A stretch of DNA of 64,000 nt from AP-15 sp963846635. Its GTDB lineage: Bacteria > Pseudomonadota > Alphaproteobacteria > ATCC43930 > CGMCC-115725. Within the stretch, counting starts at the first letter, position 1. Every line of letters begins with the position of its first letter. Where the stretch lies: the NCBI GenBank assembly GCA_963846635.1, contig CAWJXM010000059.1:1-64000 (forward strand), read 5' to 3'. The notes below the pieces were generated by a model. It ran no database searches, had not been told where the DNA came from, and was given only the letters and a program-made list of their open reading frames with translations. The translations under genes were made by a program, and so were the position numbers. This document shows, piece by piece, positions 35,367-45,241 of this stretch.

Positions 35367-37047
35367 TCACGCTAAGGTTTGATACTCGGGTTTGTAGAGG
35401 TGCCGGCGAATGAATGCGTCGATATCGGCCGGACGATCGACGCGGGCGAGGTCGGAATCAAAGACGAGCTTGGCGACGCGCGTAGCAGTCTGAACCTCGA
35501 CCTCCAAGATGTTCGACTGCGGCGGGAACAGCATCCCAAGCTTCAACTGCTCGGGGGTCACCTGGTCGGCGACGGCATGTGCAGCCTCGATGAACATGTC
35601 GTCGGTGACGCGCTTCGCATTGGTGGCGTAAATCGCCATCCCGACGGCGGGGAAGATATAGAGGTTGTTGGCCTGTGACGGCAGGAAGGTCTGGCCGCCG
35701 AGGTGAACCGGCGGGAATTGCACGCCGCCGGCATAGACCACTTTGCCTCCGGACCAGGCATAGGCCTGCTCAGGCAGGCATTCGTGTTTTTCGATCGGGT
35801 TCGACAGGGCGAAGATGATTGGCCGGTCGTTGAGGCGCGACATCGCCTCGACCACCTCCCGCGAGAACAGTTTACCCACGGTGCTGACGCCGATGAGGAG
35901 CGTCGGCTTGAAAGTCCTCGACGGCCGCGACGATCTGCGGGCACTCGCTCGCCAGGTCGAGATGATTGAAGGATTTGCTGGGCGGCAGCTTGTGCGCGTA
36001 GGGCAGCTTATGTGCCGCGAGGCCGGGACGCCCCGCAACCACCAGCCCCTGGGTATCGAACATGCGGATCCGTTGCCGGGCCACCTCGGGCGCGACGCCC
36101 TGCTGACCCAGCGCGGAGACAATCAGATCGGCCAAGCCGATGGCGGCGGAGCCGGCGCCGAGGAAAAGGATCCGCTGCTGCTCGAGCCGGCCGCCGGTGA
36201 GCTTGAGCGCGTTGATCAGGCCGGCCAGCGTGACGCCGGCCGTGCCCTGGATGTCGTCATTGTAGCAGGAGACCTTGTTGCGGTAGCGGGCAAGCAGAGC
36301 GATCGCATCTGTCCCGGTCCAATCCTCGAAATGGATACAGCAGTTGGGGAAGACCTCCTGAACCGCCTCCACGAACTCGTCGACAAAGGCGTAGAGCTCC
36401 TCGGTTGAAGGGCGATGCTGCCGCAGGCCGACATAAAGCGGGTCGCGCAGATAGGTCTCGTTGTTGGTGCCGGAATCGAGGTACATCGGCAGCAAGCCCT
36501 CGGGCGGCACGCCCGCCGCCGCGGTGTAAAGCTGCAGCTTGCCGATCGGAATGCCCATGCCGTTGGCGCCCAGATCGCCCAGACCAAGGATGCGGCCGGC
36601 GTTGGTCACGCAGATGAAGCGCACGTCCTTGACCGGCCAGTTGCGCAGCACGTCCTTGACGTACCCCTTCCGGGTGATCGACAAATACATCCCGAGCGGG
36701 CGGCGGAAGATGTGGTCGAACTTCAGGCAGGCCTCGCCGATCGTCGGATCGTAGACGATCTCGAGGAAGCGAGCCGGGTCCGACATCAAGGTGCGGTAGA
36801 AGAGCGTCTGGTTGGTCTCGAGCAAATTCATCAGGTGAATGAACCGCTCGAGGTCGGTGGGCTTATCTTTGAGCTGCTGCAGGACGCGATCGAGCTGAGT
36901 CTCGATCAACTCGGTCACATCGGGAACCAGCCCGACCAGCCCCAGCGCCTGCCGCTCGGCCTCGGTAAAGCCGGTGGATTTATTGAGCCGGGGGTCGTGC
37001 AAAAGGTCGATGCCGCGTTTGCCGATGCCGGTATTGGAAGCAGGCAT
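35367..37047 (-). CDS. NAD-dependent malic enzyme (one frameshift)
   Basis: About 560 codons. This enzyme decarboxylates malate to pyruvate with NAD reduction. Motifs are CVTNAGRILGLGDLGANGMG, HFEDWTGTDAIALLARYRNK, SCYNDDIQGTAGVTLAGL, the NAD site RILFLGAGSAAIGLAD, and FALSNPIEKHECLPEQAYAW followed by SQANNLYIFPAVGMA. The last 180 residues require a one-base shift near 35910 (after AAVEDFQ). The size and the SNP-x3-H-E-C motif fit the 560-residue, NAD-type enzyme rather than the larger MaeB. It lies 39 bp downstream of lutC. Confidence 0.88.
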
Positions 37048-37086
37048 TGATTTATCCTCTGTTTAGAAACAAACCCCGATCAGCCT

Positions 37087-37701
37087 TCAATCGCGGGGAT
37101 TGCCGTCGGCCAGTCGAGCGAGCGGCAAGACGGAGAGTGAGCGCACGCCTTGAGCGCCGTGGATCAAGACGCCCTCGATGTCCGCGGTCGCAGACGGGCC
37201 GGTATGAAAGGAGGCGTAGTGCCGGTCGCGGAACTCGGGCCGGCAGTAAGCATGATGCAGATTGACAACAATGTCGGCGGGATCGAGCAATACGATCAGG
37301 TGCTGCGCGAGATAGGCGACCGCGTTGACATGCAGCTCGGTCTCGCTCAACAGGACTGAGCCAGTCTCGGCGACGCCAAATGACGCGCGAACGATCGCGA
37401 AATCCACGTCCGCCAGATCCTGCGTTGCGCTGATACTGGCGATGTCGCGATTTCCGGTGATCTCCGGCACCATCGAGCAGACGATTTTGGCGCCGGCGAT
37501 CTTCTCCCGGACCGGCGCCAGGATATCACCCGAGGCAGGCGGATCGAGAAACAGCCCTCCCATGCGATGCAGACTGTCTTTGAAGGCAGCGAGGAGCGAA
37601 GTCGGCGGGTTCTCGTCAAACAGGGGAACAGCGGGCAGCGGCCGGTCCACTCGCGGCAGGTTCGCGCGGATCGAGGCCAGGATGTCGTCGCGGCTGCTCA
37701 T
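37087..37701 (-). CDS. lutC: L-lactate utilisation protein LutC (LUD domain)
   Basis: A 204-residue LUD-domain protein starting MSSRDDILASIRANLPRVDR. The features FAIVRASFGVAETGSVLLSE, LAQHLIVLLDPADIVVNLHH and SFHTGPSATADIEGVLIHGA with GVRSL are characteristic of LutC/YkgG. LutA, LutB and LutC together oxidise L-lactate to pyruvate. The start overlaps the lutB stop by 4 nt. Confidence 0.92.
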   Translation of the reverse strand: MSSRDDILASIRANLPRVDRPLPAVPLFDENPPTSLLAAFKDSLHRMGGLFLDPPASGDILAPVREKIAGAKIVCSMVPEITGNRDIASISATQDLADVDFAIVRASFGVAETGSVLLSETELHVNAVAYLAQHLIVLLDPADIVVNLHHAYCRPEFRDRHYASFHTGPSATADIEGVLIHGAQGVRSLSVLPLARLADGNPRD

Positions 37702-39236
37702 GGTTTCTCTCCGCGATTGGCCTGATACCAGCTATGGAAGGTCTGTTTGGGCGGGTGCGGCACCTCGCGGTGTCTGCCCCAGGCGTTGAGGCCGTTGTAG
37801 ATGACGAACCGCGGCAGATGCGCCAGCGCGACATCGGCGGCGGCGATTGCGACGCGATAGGCGGCGGGACGCGACAGCAACTCGCCGGCGGCCTTCATCT
37901 CGACCTTCTTGGCCAGCGGGGTCTCGTGCCGCTCGACGAGCACTCGTCGCCACGCATAGATCTGCTCGTGAATATTGATCTTGACCGGGCAGACATTGCT
38001 GCAACTGCCATTAAGCGTCGAAGCGAAGGGCAGGTTGCTGTATTTGCGCTGGTTGAAGGTCGGGTCGATGATGAGGCCAATCGGGCCCGAATAGGTGGCG
38101 CCATAGCTGAGGCCGCCGCTGCGGCGATAGACCGGGCAGGTGTTCATGCAGGCGCCGCAGCGAATGCATTTGAGCGACGTCCAGAACTCCGCCAGGCCCA
38201 GTCGCTCCGACCGGCCATTGTCCACCAATACGACGTGCATCTCACCGCCGGTTCGCGGCCCGCGGAAATGCGACGTGTATTGCGTGACCGGTGAACCCAA
38301 TGCACTGCGCGACAGCAGGCGAATAAACACCGCCAGGTGCTCGAGGCGGGGGATGATCTTCTCGATGCCGATCGAGGCGATGTGCAATTTCGGCACATTG
38401 GCCGACAGATCGGCATTGCCCTCGTTGGTGCAGACGACAAAGGTACCGGTCTCGGCGACCGCGAAATTGCAGCCGGTCATGCCGGCATCGGCGGCGAGGA
38501 TTAAGGGGCGGGTCGCCTCGCGCTGCGCTTCCGCCAGGTAATGGACGTCGCTGTTGGCGGGATCGGTACCGATAGTCTTGGCGAAAACCTCGGCTACGTC
38601 AGTCCGGAGCTTGTGTACGGCCGGCACGACGACATGGCTCGGATCTTCATTGTCGAGCTGCTGGATCCGCTCGCCGAGATCGGTTTCGATCACCTCGATA
38701 CCAACCGACGCCATATAGTGCCGGAAGCCGCACTCCTCGGTCAGCATCGATTTGCTCTTGATCAGCGATTTGGCGCCGTGGTCGCTGAGGATGCCGTGAA
38801 CAATTTGATTGTGCTCGGCGGCGTCGCGCGCCCAATGCACGTGAACGCCGTGCGCGCGCGCATTATCCTCGAACTGCTCCAGATATTGGTCGAGATGGGT
38901 AAGCGCGTGCTCCTTGATCGCCGAGGCGAGCGCGCGCAGCTCCTCCCATTCGGCAATGCCGTGCATCTCGCGGTCGCGCTTCTGCCGCAGATCCCACAGC
39001 CGCTCGTCGTGCATCTTTTCGTGCTCGGGCGCAGCAATAAAGCGTGCGGCGGCTTCCTCTTGGTCGATCGGCCGACTGCCGTGGACCTTGGCGCCGCGCG
39101 GCTGCGGCTCCGGCCGCGAGCGCAGCGGCTTCGAGGCTGCCTCCGCGTGATCGAGACGGCGGCCGTCGCGAATGATCGTCTCCGTGTCGTCCGACGCCAG
39201 CAGCTCGGGGTGCAACATCGCGTGAGGAGCGTTCAT
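37698..39236 (-). CDS. lutB: L-lactate utilisation iron-sulphur protein LutB
   Basis: A 512-residue protein. The LUD domain (about 90-330) includes TEECGFRHYMASVGIEVIET and GMTGCNFAVAETGTFVVCTN. It is followed by two 4Fe-4S motifs: CIRCGACMNTCPVYRRSGG and CSNVCPVKINIHEQI. It is the electron-transfer and putative catalytic part of LutABC. The ATG overlaps the lutA stop by 4 nt (ATGA). No frameshifts are seen. Confidence 0.92.
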   Translation of the reverse strand: MNAPHAMLHPELLASDDTETIIRDGRRLDHAEAASKPLRSRPEPQPRGAKVHGSRPIDQEEAAARFIAAPEHEKMHDERLWDLRQKRDREMHGIAEWEELRALASAIKEHALTHLDQYLEQFEDNARAHGVHVHWARDAAEHNQIVHGILSDHGAKSLIKSKSMLTEECGFRHYMASVGIEVIETDLGERIQQLDNEDPSHVVVPAVHKLRTDVAEVFAKTIGTDPANSDVHYLAEAQREATRPLILAADAGMTGCNFAVAETGTFVVCTNEGNADLSANVPKLHIASIGIEKIIPRLEHLAVFIRLLSRSALGSPVTQYTSHFRGPRTGGEMHVVLVDNGRSERLGLAEFWTSLKCIRCGACMNTCPVYRRSGGLSYGATYSGPIGLIIDPTFNQRKYSNLPFASTLNGSCSNVCPVKINIHEQIYAWRRVLVERHETPLAKKVEMKAAGELLSRPAAYRVAIAAADVALAHLPRFVIYNGLNAWGRHREVPHPPKQTFHSWYQANRGEKP

Positions 39237-39977
39237 GCGCTGGCTCCGTTCAGAATCTGAGCGATATGGATGAACTTGATCGGCAGGCCGATGCGCTCGG
39301 CGCAGCCCCGCTGATGCATCAGGCACGACGAGTCGGCCGAGACGATGTACTCGGCGCCGGCCCGCGCATGGTCGCTGACCTTGTCGTAGCCCATCTTGGT
39401 GGAGACGGCTTCCTCGAAGACCGAAAAAGTGCCGCCAAAGCCGCAGCATTCGTCCGGGTCGCGCCGGGGTGACGAATTCGATCCCCTCGACCTTCGAGAG
39501 CAGGTCCATTGGCTTCGAGTAGAACGGCTCGTGCAGCTCGGAGGGTCGCGCGTGCTTCAGCCGGCGCAGCGACACGCATTTGTTGTGGAGCCCGACGCGG
39601 TGCGGGAACTTCGCCCAGGGAAAGGCGTCCGCCTTCTCGATGTCGTGCAGGAACTCGACCAGTTCGTAGGTCCGCGCGCGAACCTCCGTCACCGCCGCGC
39701 TCTGCTCTACCGCATCGAAATTGTCGCGCACATGGTGGACGCAGCTGCCCTCCGGCGCCACCAGGTAATCGAACCCGGAGAAGTTGCGCACGAACAGCGC
39801 CTCGGTGTCGGCCGCCTCGGCATTGAAGCCGTTATCGGCCATCGGCTGCCCGCAGCAGGTCTGGTCGCGCGGGTAAACAACCTCATGGCCGAAGCGCTCC
39901 AAAAGCTCGAGGGTCGCGACCCCAACTTCCGGGAAGAAGGCGTCGATGAAACAGGGGATGAACAGCCCGATGCGCAT
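39233..39977 (-). CDS. lutA: L-lactate utilisation protein LutA (CCG domains; one frameshift)
   Basis: About 248 codons with two cysteine-rich CCG domains that bind an iron-sulphur cluster. The first has DQTCCGQPMADNG and PEGSCVHHV. The second, after a one-base shift near 39465, has RRDPDECCGFGGTFSVFEEA and SSCLMHQRG. The start MRIGLFIPCFIDAFFPEVGV is standard. It is the first gene of lutABC. The upstream 150 bp should hold the promoter; no LutR gene is nearby. Confidence 0.88.
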
Positions 39978-40126
39978 TCGGTACCTCCCTTAGCCTTGAT
40001 TTCTCGATCCGGCCTGTTAGGGGAGACCCAATCCTTTTGATCCTGATGCAGCCAAGGCCGGCTAATCCCACCATTGCGGTGTCACCCATACGACCGGCTT
40101 CACCCTGATTTTCTCTGAGTAAGAGA

Positions 40127-40904
40127 TTAACTCTTCGATTGCTTTGATTTTACTAGGTCGGCCGATGACGCTCCTTCGAGGGATAGTCCGTAACCGACTT
40201 CCCGCACGATGCGCTCCTTCAACGGTTGAATGAAGTGAATGCGCGTATTCCGGCGCGTCACTTCCGGAGCGTGCAGGTACAAATCGGCCAGTTCCCGAGC
40301 GCGTGCCATTGCCTTGCCGTTCGGTACTACCTCAGCCACGACTCCCCATTCGTATGCGGTACGCGCCGGTAGCGGTTGTGGATTGAGCAGGAACGCCTCG
40401 GCTCGACCCGCTCCAGCGCGATAACTCCATGTTGTAAAGATCCCGTCACCCGGCGTAACTCCCACGGCAAAGTGGCCGACGTCCTGGAATGTCGCACCTT
40501 CAGCCGCAACGATGACGCTAGCGAGGAGCGCGTAGTCCGAGTGGATATGGGCGCGTCCCTCGACGGCCGCGATCACTGGAACGCGGATGTTCGCAATGTT
40601 CTCTAAAGTCTGGACGCCTTCATCGTGAATTCTGCTCCAGACGCCGGGATCGGCGACATCTCCGAACGATGGCCATTCTACGTCCCCAATGAAATTCTCC
40701 GCCCGCGCCTGTAACGATGACAATCTTGTTCCCTCGGTCTTGTCCAATTCTGTGAAAGGCATCGACAAATTCCGTATGGGCTTGCGCGTTCATGATGAAC
40801 GGGCCGCCGTCGCTATGGAACTCGGCAACCAGCACACCCTTATCATCACGTGACAGTTTCAAATTGCGATACGCGGCAAAGTAATCAGCTTGCAGCGTTT
40901 CCAT
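40127..40904 (-). CDS. Crotonase-fold enoyl-CoA hydratase/isomerase family protein (one frameshift)
   Basis: Starts METLQADYFAAYRNLKLSRD behind GAGGAGG. A shift near 40690 links NKIVIVTGAGGEFHWG with IANIRVPVIAAVEGRAHIHS, then TFQDVGHFAVGVTPGDGIFT and TAYEWGVVAEVVPNGKAMAR. The PGDG motif and overall pattern match the other crotonase at 5657-6435, so both belong near 6-oxocamphor hydrolase. This copy is the more diverged. It lies between lutA and the second TPP enzyme, on the same strand as both. Confidence 0.7.
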
Positions 40905-40985
40905 GGAGTCCTCCTCAGTTCATTAAGTAACTCCTGTGTGCAGCGTGCCCGTTTCATTCCGATGGACCTCGGTGAGCGCCAATAA

Positions 40986-42680
40986 TCAACCGCCCGTAAC
41001 GGCCAGCACCGCCTCTTTGATCTTGGCGCGCGCGACCTGCCCGAGCAGCTCAAGGTCGAGGTGCGGCACGTTGGGCAGCTCGTTGGCAACGACCGCGGCG
41101 TCGACGATTGCCGGTCCGTCAACCGCCAGGGCATCACTGATCGCTTTCTTCAGCTCGTCGGGCTTGCGCGCCGCGAAGCCGTGGCCACCGCAGGCGCGCG
41201 CGAATGCGGCGAAATCCGGATTGGGAAAGTCAATGCCCTGCCGGTAGGGCGGCACCCCGATCAACTCGGCCTCCAGCCGGATCAAGCCAAACGCGGCGTT
41301 ATTGTAGATGACAGCCTTGACCGGCAGCTTGTGGTGAACCGCGGTGAGGAACTCGCACATCAACATGTTGAAGCCGCCGTCGCCGGTCAGCGCGATCACC
41401 TGCCGCGCGCGGTCGAGCGCCTGGATGCCGTTGGCCTGCCCGAGCGCCGTTCCGACGGCACCATTGTTGAACGACCCGATGATGCGCTGCGATCCGCTTT
41501 GCCGGATCCAGTTGGCGGACCACAGCGTATTAAGGCCGGTGTCGAGCACGAAGACCGCGTCCCGGTTGGCGAGATCGCTGACCGCGCGGGCGACTGCCTG
41601 TGGATGGATGCGATCGGCGCTGCGCGCGAGATCAGCCTGCTGGTCGAGCTTGCGGTCCCAGGCGCGGCGCTCCTCCGTGAGCCGGTCCCAGTAGCTCGTG
41701 TCGGTTTTCGGCGCGACCTGATCGATCAGCAGTTTGAGCGTCGGCCGCGCCGAGCCAAGCACGCCGAGCGCGGTTGGCGCGCGGCGGCCGAGCACCTCGG
41801 GCCGCTCGTCGATCTGCACGACCACCGGCCGGTTCGGCAGGAAATTCGAATACGGATAATCGGTGCCCACCATCAGCAGCAAATCAGCACTCATGACCGC
41901 ATTGTAGACCGGCTTCGAACCGATAAAGCCGATGCCACCCATCCAATGTGGATCATCATAAGGCATGATGTCCTGGCCCTTGACGGAATGGATCAGCGGC
42001 GCCTTGAGACGGTCGGATAGGGCCTGCAGCTCCGCTGCGGCTCCATGGCAGCCGTTACCGCACATGATGAGAACATTGTCGGCCGCGTCAATCCGGCTCG
42101 CGATACGGGCTACGTCCTCCGCACTCGCCGCGATCTCTGGGCGCGGTTGCAGAGTATCCATGCTGGCAACCCCGCCGTCGGTCCGTGCCGAGATGACGTC
42201 TTGCGGCAATGTGAGATGAGCAACGCCACGGCCCGCATAGGCCGCAGCGATTGCCTGATGGATGACGGCGGGAGCCTGCTCCGGCGAAATGATGGTTTCC
42301 GTGTAGAGCGACACATCGCGAAACAGCAGATCGGGATTGGTGGTTTGGAAGTAATCGACGCCGTGCATTTTGCGCGGCATGTCGCCGGAGAGTGCGAGCA
42401 CGGGCGCGTGGTCGCGCGCCGCTTCGTAAAGGCCCGCGACCAGATGGGTACTGCCCGGCCCCGTGGTGCCGGCGCAGACCGCAAGACGGCCGGTGAGCTT
42501 GGCCTGACCAGACGCCGCGAGAGCCGCGCCCTCTTCATGGCGAACGCCAATCCATTCGATGGAGGAGTTTCGCACCGCATCGGCCAGCGGATTGAGCGAG
42601 TCGCCGATCAGAGCAAAAATCTGCTTGACGCCGATGCGCTCAAGCACACCCACCAACGTCTCCGCGACTGTTTGAGCCAT
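40986..42680 (-). CDS. Thiamine-diphosphate enzyme, pyruvate oxidase/dehydrogenase-like, without the membrane tail
   Basis: A 564-residue TPP enzyme. RHEEGAALAASGQAKLTGRL carries the catalytic Glu region, and the TPP/Mg site is ALTGDGGFNMLMCEF to VIYNNAAFG. It resembles PoxB throughout (SGDMPRKMHGVDYFQTTNPD; MGGIGFIGSKPVYNAVMSAD). However, it ends at ELLGQVARAKIKEAVLAV and lacks the amphipathic C-terminal peptide that lets PoxB bind lipid and quinone. It could be a soluble pyruvate oxidase or a decarboxylase. It lies 35 bp downstream of cioB. Confidence 0.8.
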   Translation of the reverse strand: MAQTVAETLVGVLERIGVKQIFALIGDSLNPLADAVRNSSIEWIGVRHEEGAALAASGQAKLTGRLAVCAGTTGPGSTHLVAGLYEAARDHAPVLALSGDMPRKMHGVDYFQTTNPDLLFRDVSLYTETIISPEQAPAVIHQAIAAAYAGRGVAHLTLPQDVISARTDGGVASMDTLQPRPEIAASAEDVARIASRIDAADNVLIMCGNGCHGAAAELQALSDRLKAPLIHSVKGQDIMPYDDPHWMGGIGFIGSKPVYNAVMSADLLLMVGTDYPYSNFLPNRPVVVQIDERPEVLGRRAPTALGVLGSARPTLKLLIDQVAPKTDTSYWDRLTEERRAWDRKLDQQADLARSADRIHPQAVARAVSDLANRDAVFVLDTGLNTLWSANWIRQSGSQRIIGSFNNGAVGTALGQANGIQALDRARQVIALTGDGGFNMLMCEFLTAVHHKLPVKAVIYNNAAFGLIRLEAELIGVPPYRQGIDFPNPDFAAFARACGGHGFAARKPDELKKAISDALAVDGPAIVDAAVVANELPNVPHLDLELLGQVARAKIKEAVLAVTGG

Positions 42681-42715
42681 GTATTCCTCCTATGTGGCTC
42701 CCATGGGGTTTGTCT

Positions 42716-43702
42716 TTAGTAATGGTTCATCGTAGGCCTTACCTTGCCTCTGAAGACCGTGTAGCTAATGACCGTGTAGACCAGCATCAGCGGGAAGACA
42801 AAGAGACCCTCGCCCCAGAACATGAAGGCGAGACTGGAATGCGGTGCGGCGGCGTCCTCGATCGTGATCGAGAACGGGATCATGTAGGGCCAGAACGAGA
42901 TCGCCAAGGTGCCGAACGCCGCCGCGAATATCAGCGCGACCATGTAGAATGGCAGTGCGTCCGAGCGGCGCCGAACGCTCGCCACCGCCACGAGCGCCGC
43001 GACGACCCCGATGGCCGGGAAGGCGAACAGGTATGGGCGCTCGAGCCATCGGTGGGTGACCCGAAGATTTTCGATCAAGGCATAAGCGAAGACGACGACC
43101 AGGAAAGCGACCAGTCCAACCGACAGATAGGGGATCAGACGATAGGCTTCCTCGCGGACATCGCCCTCACATTTCCTGACCAGCCAGCAGGCGCCGAGCA
43201 GGGCATAACCGAGACACAGCCCCACGCCGCACAGGATCGCGAAGGGACTGAACCAGCCGAATTCGCCGCCGGTATAATGGCCGTTGGTAATCGGCAGCTG
43301 CTGCACGAGGGCGCCCACTGTCAGGCCTTGCATAAAGGCAGCGACGAGCGAGCCTCCGGCAAAGCTCGCATCCCATATCCAGCGCAGACGCTCGGTCTTG
43401 TAGCGATATTCGAATGCCACGCCGCGCAGGATCAGGCCCGCCAGCATCAATATGATCGGCAGATAAAAGGCAGATAAAAGCGTCGCGTAGGCGACCGGGA
43501 ACGCCCCCCAAAGGACCACCCCGGCCACGACGAGCCACGTCTCGTTGCCGTCCCAGATCGGCGAAACCGCGCTCAACATCGCGTGCCGCCGCTCTTCGCT
43601 GTGCGTCAGGCCAAAAAGAATGCCGATGCCGAGATCGAACCCGTCGAGCAGCACGTAAAGGAGGATACTGACGGCCAGTATGGCCACCCAGAACATGATC
43701 AT
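42716..43702 (-). CDS. cioB: Cytochrome bd quinol oxidase subunit II
   Basis: A 328-residue membrane subunit with about eight or nine helices. The opening FWVAILAVSILLYVLLDGFD followed by LGIGILFGL and SPIWDGNETWLVVAGVVLWG is the conserved CydB/CioB face. It pairs with subunit I to reduce oxygen to water at the expense of quinol. The start ATG 43702 is 2 bp from the cioA stop, so the two are translationally linked. Confidence 0.92.
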   Translation of the reverse strand: MIMFWVAILAVSILLYVLLDGFDLGIGILFGLTHSEERRHAMLSAVSPIWDGNETWLVVAGVVLWGAFPVAYATLLSAFYLPIILMLAGLILRGVAFEYRYKTERLRWIWDASFAGGSLVAAFMQGLTVGALVQQLPITNGHYTGGEFGWFSPFAILCGVGLCLGYALLGACWLVRKCEGDVREEAYRLIPYLSVGLVAFLVVVFAYALIENLRVTHRWLERPYLFAFPAIGVVAALVAVASVRRRSDALPFYMVALIFAAAFGTLAISFWPYMIPFSITIEDAAAPHSSLAFMFWGEGLFVFPLMLVYTVISYTVFRGKVRPTMNHY

Positions 43703-43704
43703 GG

Positions 43705-45123
43705 CTATTCTCCGGCGGCAACGCGGTGAATGGCCGTCGCGGGATGGTGCTCGTCGACGACCGACATCGGGCGATTGGGAACAGCGGCGGCTGGCGGCAG
43801 AACCAGGCGGCCTTCCGGTCCAGCGCGCAGCAGCCGATAGATGTAATAGGTTCCAAACGCGAAGATGAAGCTGTAGACGACGCAATAAACCGCCAGCGAA
43901 ACTGCTACCGTGCGGGCGGTCAGGAACGGCGTCATCGCGTCGGCGGTTCGCAAAACGCCGTAGACCACCCAGGGCTGGCGCCCGACCTCGGCGGTGACCC
44001 AGCCGCTCAATGTCGCGATGAACGGCAAGGGAAAGCTGAGGAACGTCGCCCAGAGCAGCAGCCGGTTCTGCTCGATCCGCTCTTTGTGGATCAGATACGA
44101 GCCGACCCAGGCGACCAGCAGCATGACCAGCCAGCAGCCGACCATGATCCGGAAGCTGAAGAATGGGATCGCCACCGGTGGCCAATTCTGCGGCGGGATG
44201 CTGTCAAGCCCTACCTCTCCCGCCGACAGGCTGTCCGAGTCGATCAGGCTCCCCCATGGCGGCGGCAGCGTGATCGCGAACAGGTTTCGATGGTTCTCGA
44301 CATCCGGCCAGCCGAGCAGTACCTCGGAAGCCGGCTTCTGATCGTGCCACCGGGCCTCGATCGCCGCCATTTTCGCGGGCTGGTGGTGAACGATATATTC
44401 ACCGTTGAGGTGTCCGAACAGGAGCTGGGCCGGAAGCAGCACAGCCGCGAAATACAAGCCCATCCGAAGCATGACGCGCGCCTCGGCGGAAAAGATCCGG
44501 CGCAGCAGATACCATGCCCCGGTCGCGGCAACGCAAAAGGCGCCGGTCAGGTACGAAGCAAGCAGCATATGAGGAAACCGTACCCACAGCACCGGACTCA
44601 ACGTGATTTTGAACCAATCGTTCGGAACGAACTGACCGTTCTGCATCACATAGCCGGTCGGCACTTGCATCCAGCTGTTGTTTGCCATGATCCAAAACGC
44701 GGAGAGCGTGGTTCCCAACGCAACCATGGCGGTCGAAAACAAATAGAACCACGGCGGGACGCGAGGGCGGCCAAACAGCAGGATCCCGAAAAAGCTCGCT
44801 TCCAGGAAAAAGGCGGTGAAGGTCTCGTAGGAGAGAAGCGGGCCCTGGATCGGCCCCGACATCTGCGACAGCACGCTCCAGTTCGTGCCGAACTGGAATG
44901 CCATGACAATCCCAGAGACGACACCGAGCCCAAAGGCGACGCCAAAGACCTTGAGCCAGAACTCGAAGATCAGCCGATACACCGGACGCCCGGTCCACAA
45001 ATGCATGGCCTCGAGCACAGTGAGCCACGCCGCCAGCCCGATCGTGAACGACGGGAAGATGATGTGGAAGGCGACGGTTGATCCGAACTGAATCCGGGAC
45101 AGCAGAAGCGCCGTGAGGTCCAT
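43705..45123 (-). CDS. cioA: Cytochrome bd quinol oxidase subunit I, short-Q-loop (CIO-like) type
   Basis: A 472-residue haem-bearing subunit. Haem ligands are in RIQFGSTVAFHIIFPSFTIG (His19 equivalent) and RFPHMLLASYLTGAF. The Q-loop start has HHQPAKMAAIEARWH with the quinol-related Lys and Glu, and GWVTAEVGRQPWVVYG is the GRQPW motif. The loop between helices 6 and 7 is short, and the total length is near that of CioA, so a cyanide-insensitive-type enzyme is likely. poxB lies 118 bp upstream. RegA control is plausible but unproven. Confidence 0.9.
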   Translation of the reverse strand: MDLTALLLSRIQFGSTVAFHIIFPSFTIGLAAWLTVLEAMHLWTGRPVYRLIFEFWLKVFGVAFGLGVVSGIVMAFQFGTNWSVLSQMSGPIQGPLLSYETFTAFFLEASFFGILLFGRPRVPPWFYLFSTAMVALGTTLSAFWIMANNSWMQVPTGYVMQNGQFVPNDWFKITLSPVLWVRFPHMLLASYLTGAFCVAATGAWYLLRRIFSAEARVMLRMGLYFAAVLLPAQLLFGHLNGEYIVHHQPAKMAAIEARWHDQKPASEVLLGWPDVENHRNLFAITLPPPWGSLIDSDSLSAGEVGLDSIPPQNWPPVAIPFFSFRIMVGCWLVMLLVAWVGSYLIHKERIEQNRLLLWATFLSFPLPFIATLSGWVTAEVGRQPWVVYGVLRTADAMTPFLTARTVAVSLAVYCVVYSFIFAFGTYYIYRLLRAGPEGRLVLPPAAAVPNRPMSVVDEHHPATAIHRVAAGE

Positions 45124-45241
45124 TGGAACGCCTCAGTAGTCTGGTATCAGTCGTTGTCACCCGGCTCGATCCGGGGAAACCGCAAGCGGTTCGCAATCTA
45201 GGTGGCCAAACCGGACAGGTCCGGCCATGACGTTCATCATG

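Noticed and set aside
43726..45081. A 451-codon open frame on the + strand opposite cioA
   Set aside because: It is an antisense shadow of a confidently identified gene: Arg/Gln/Asp-rich, no domains. GC-rich codon bias opens such frames.
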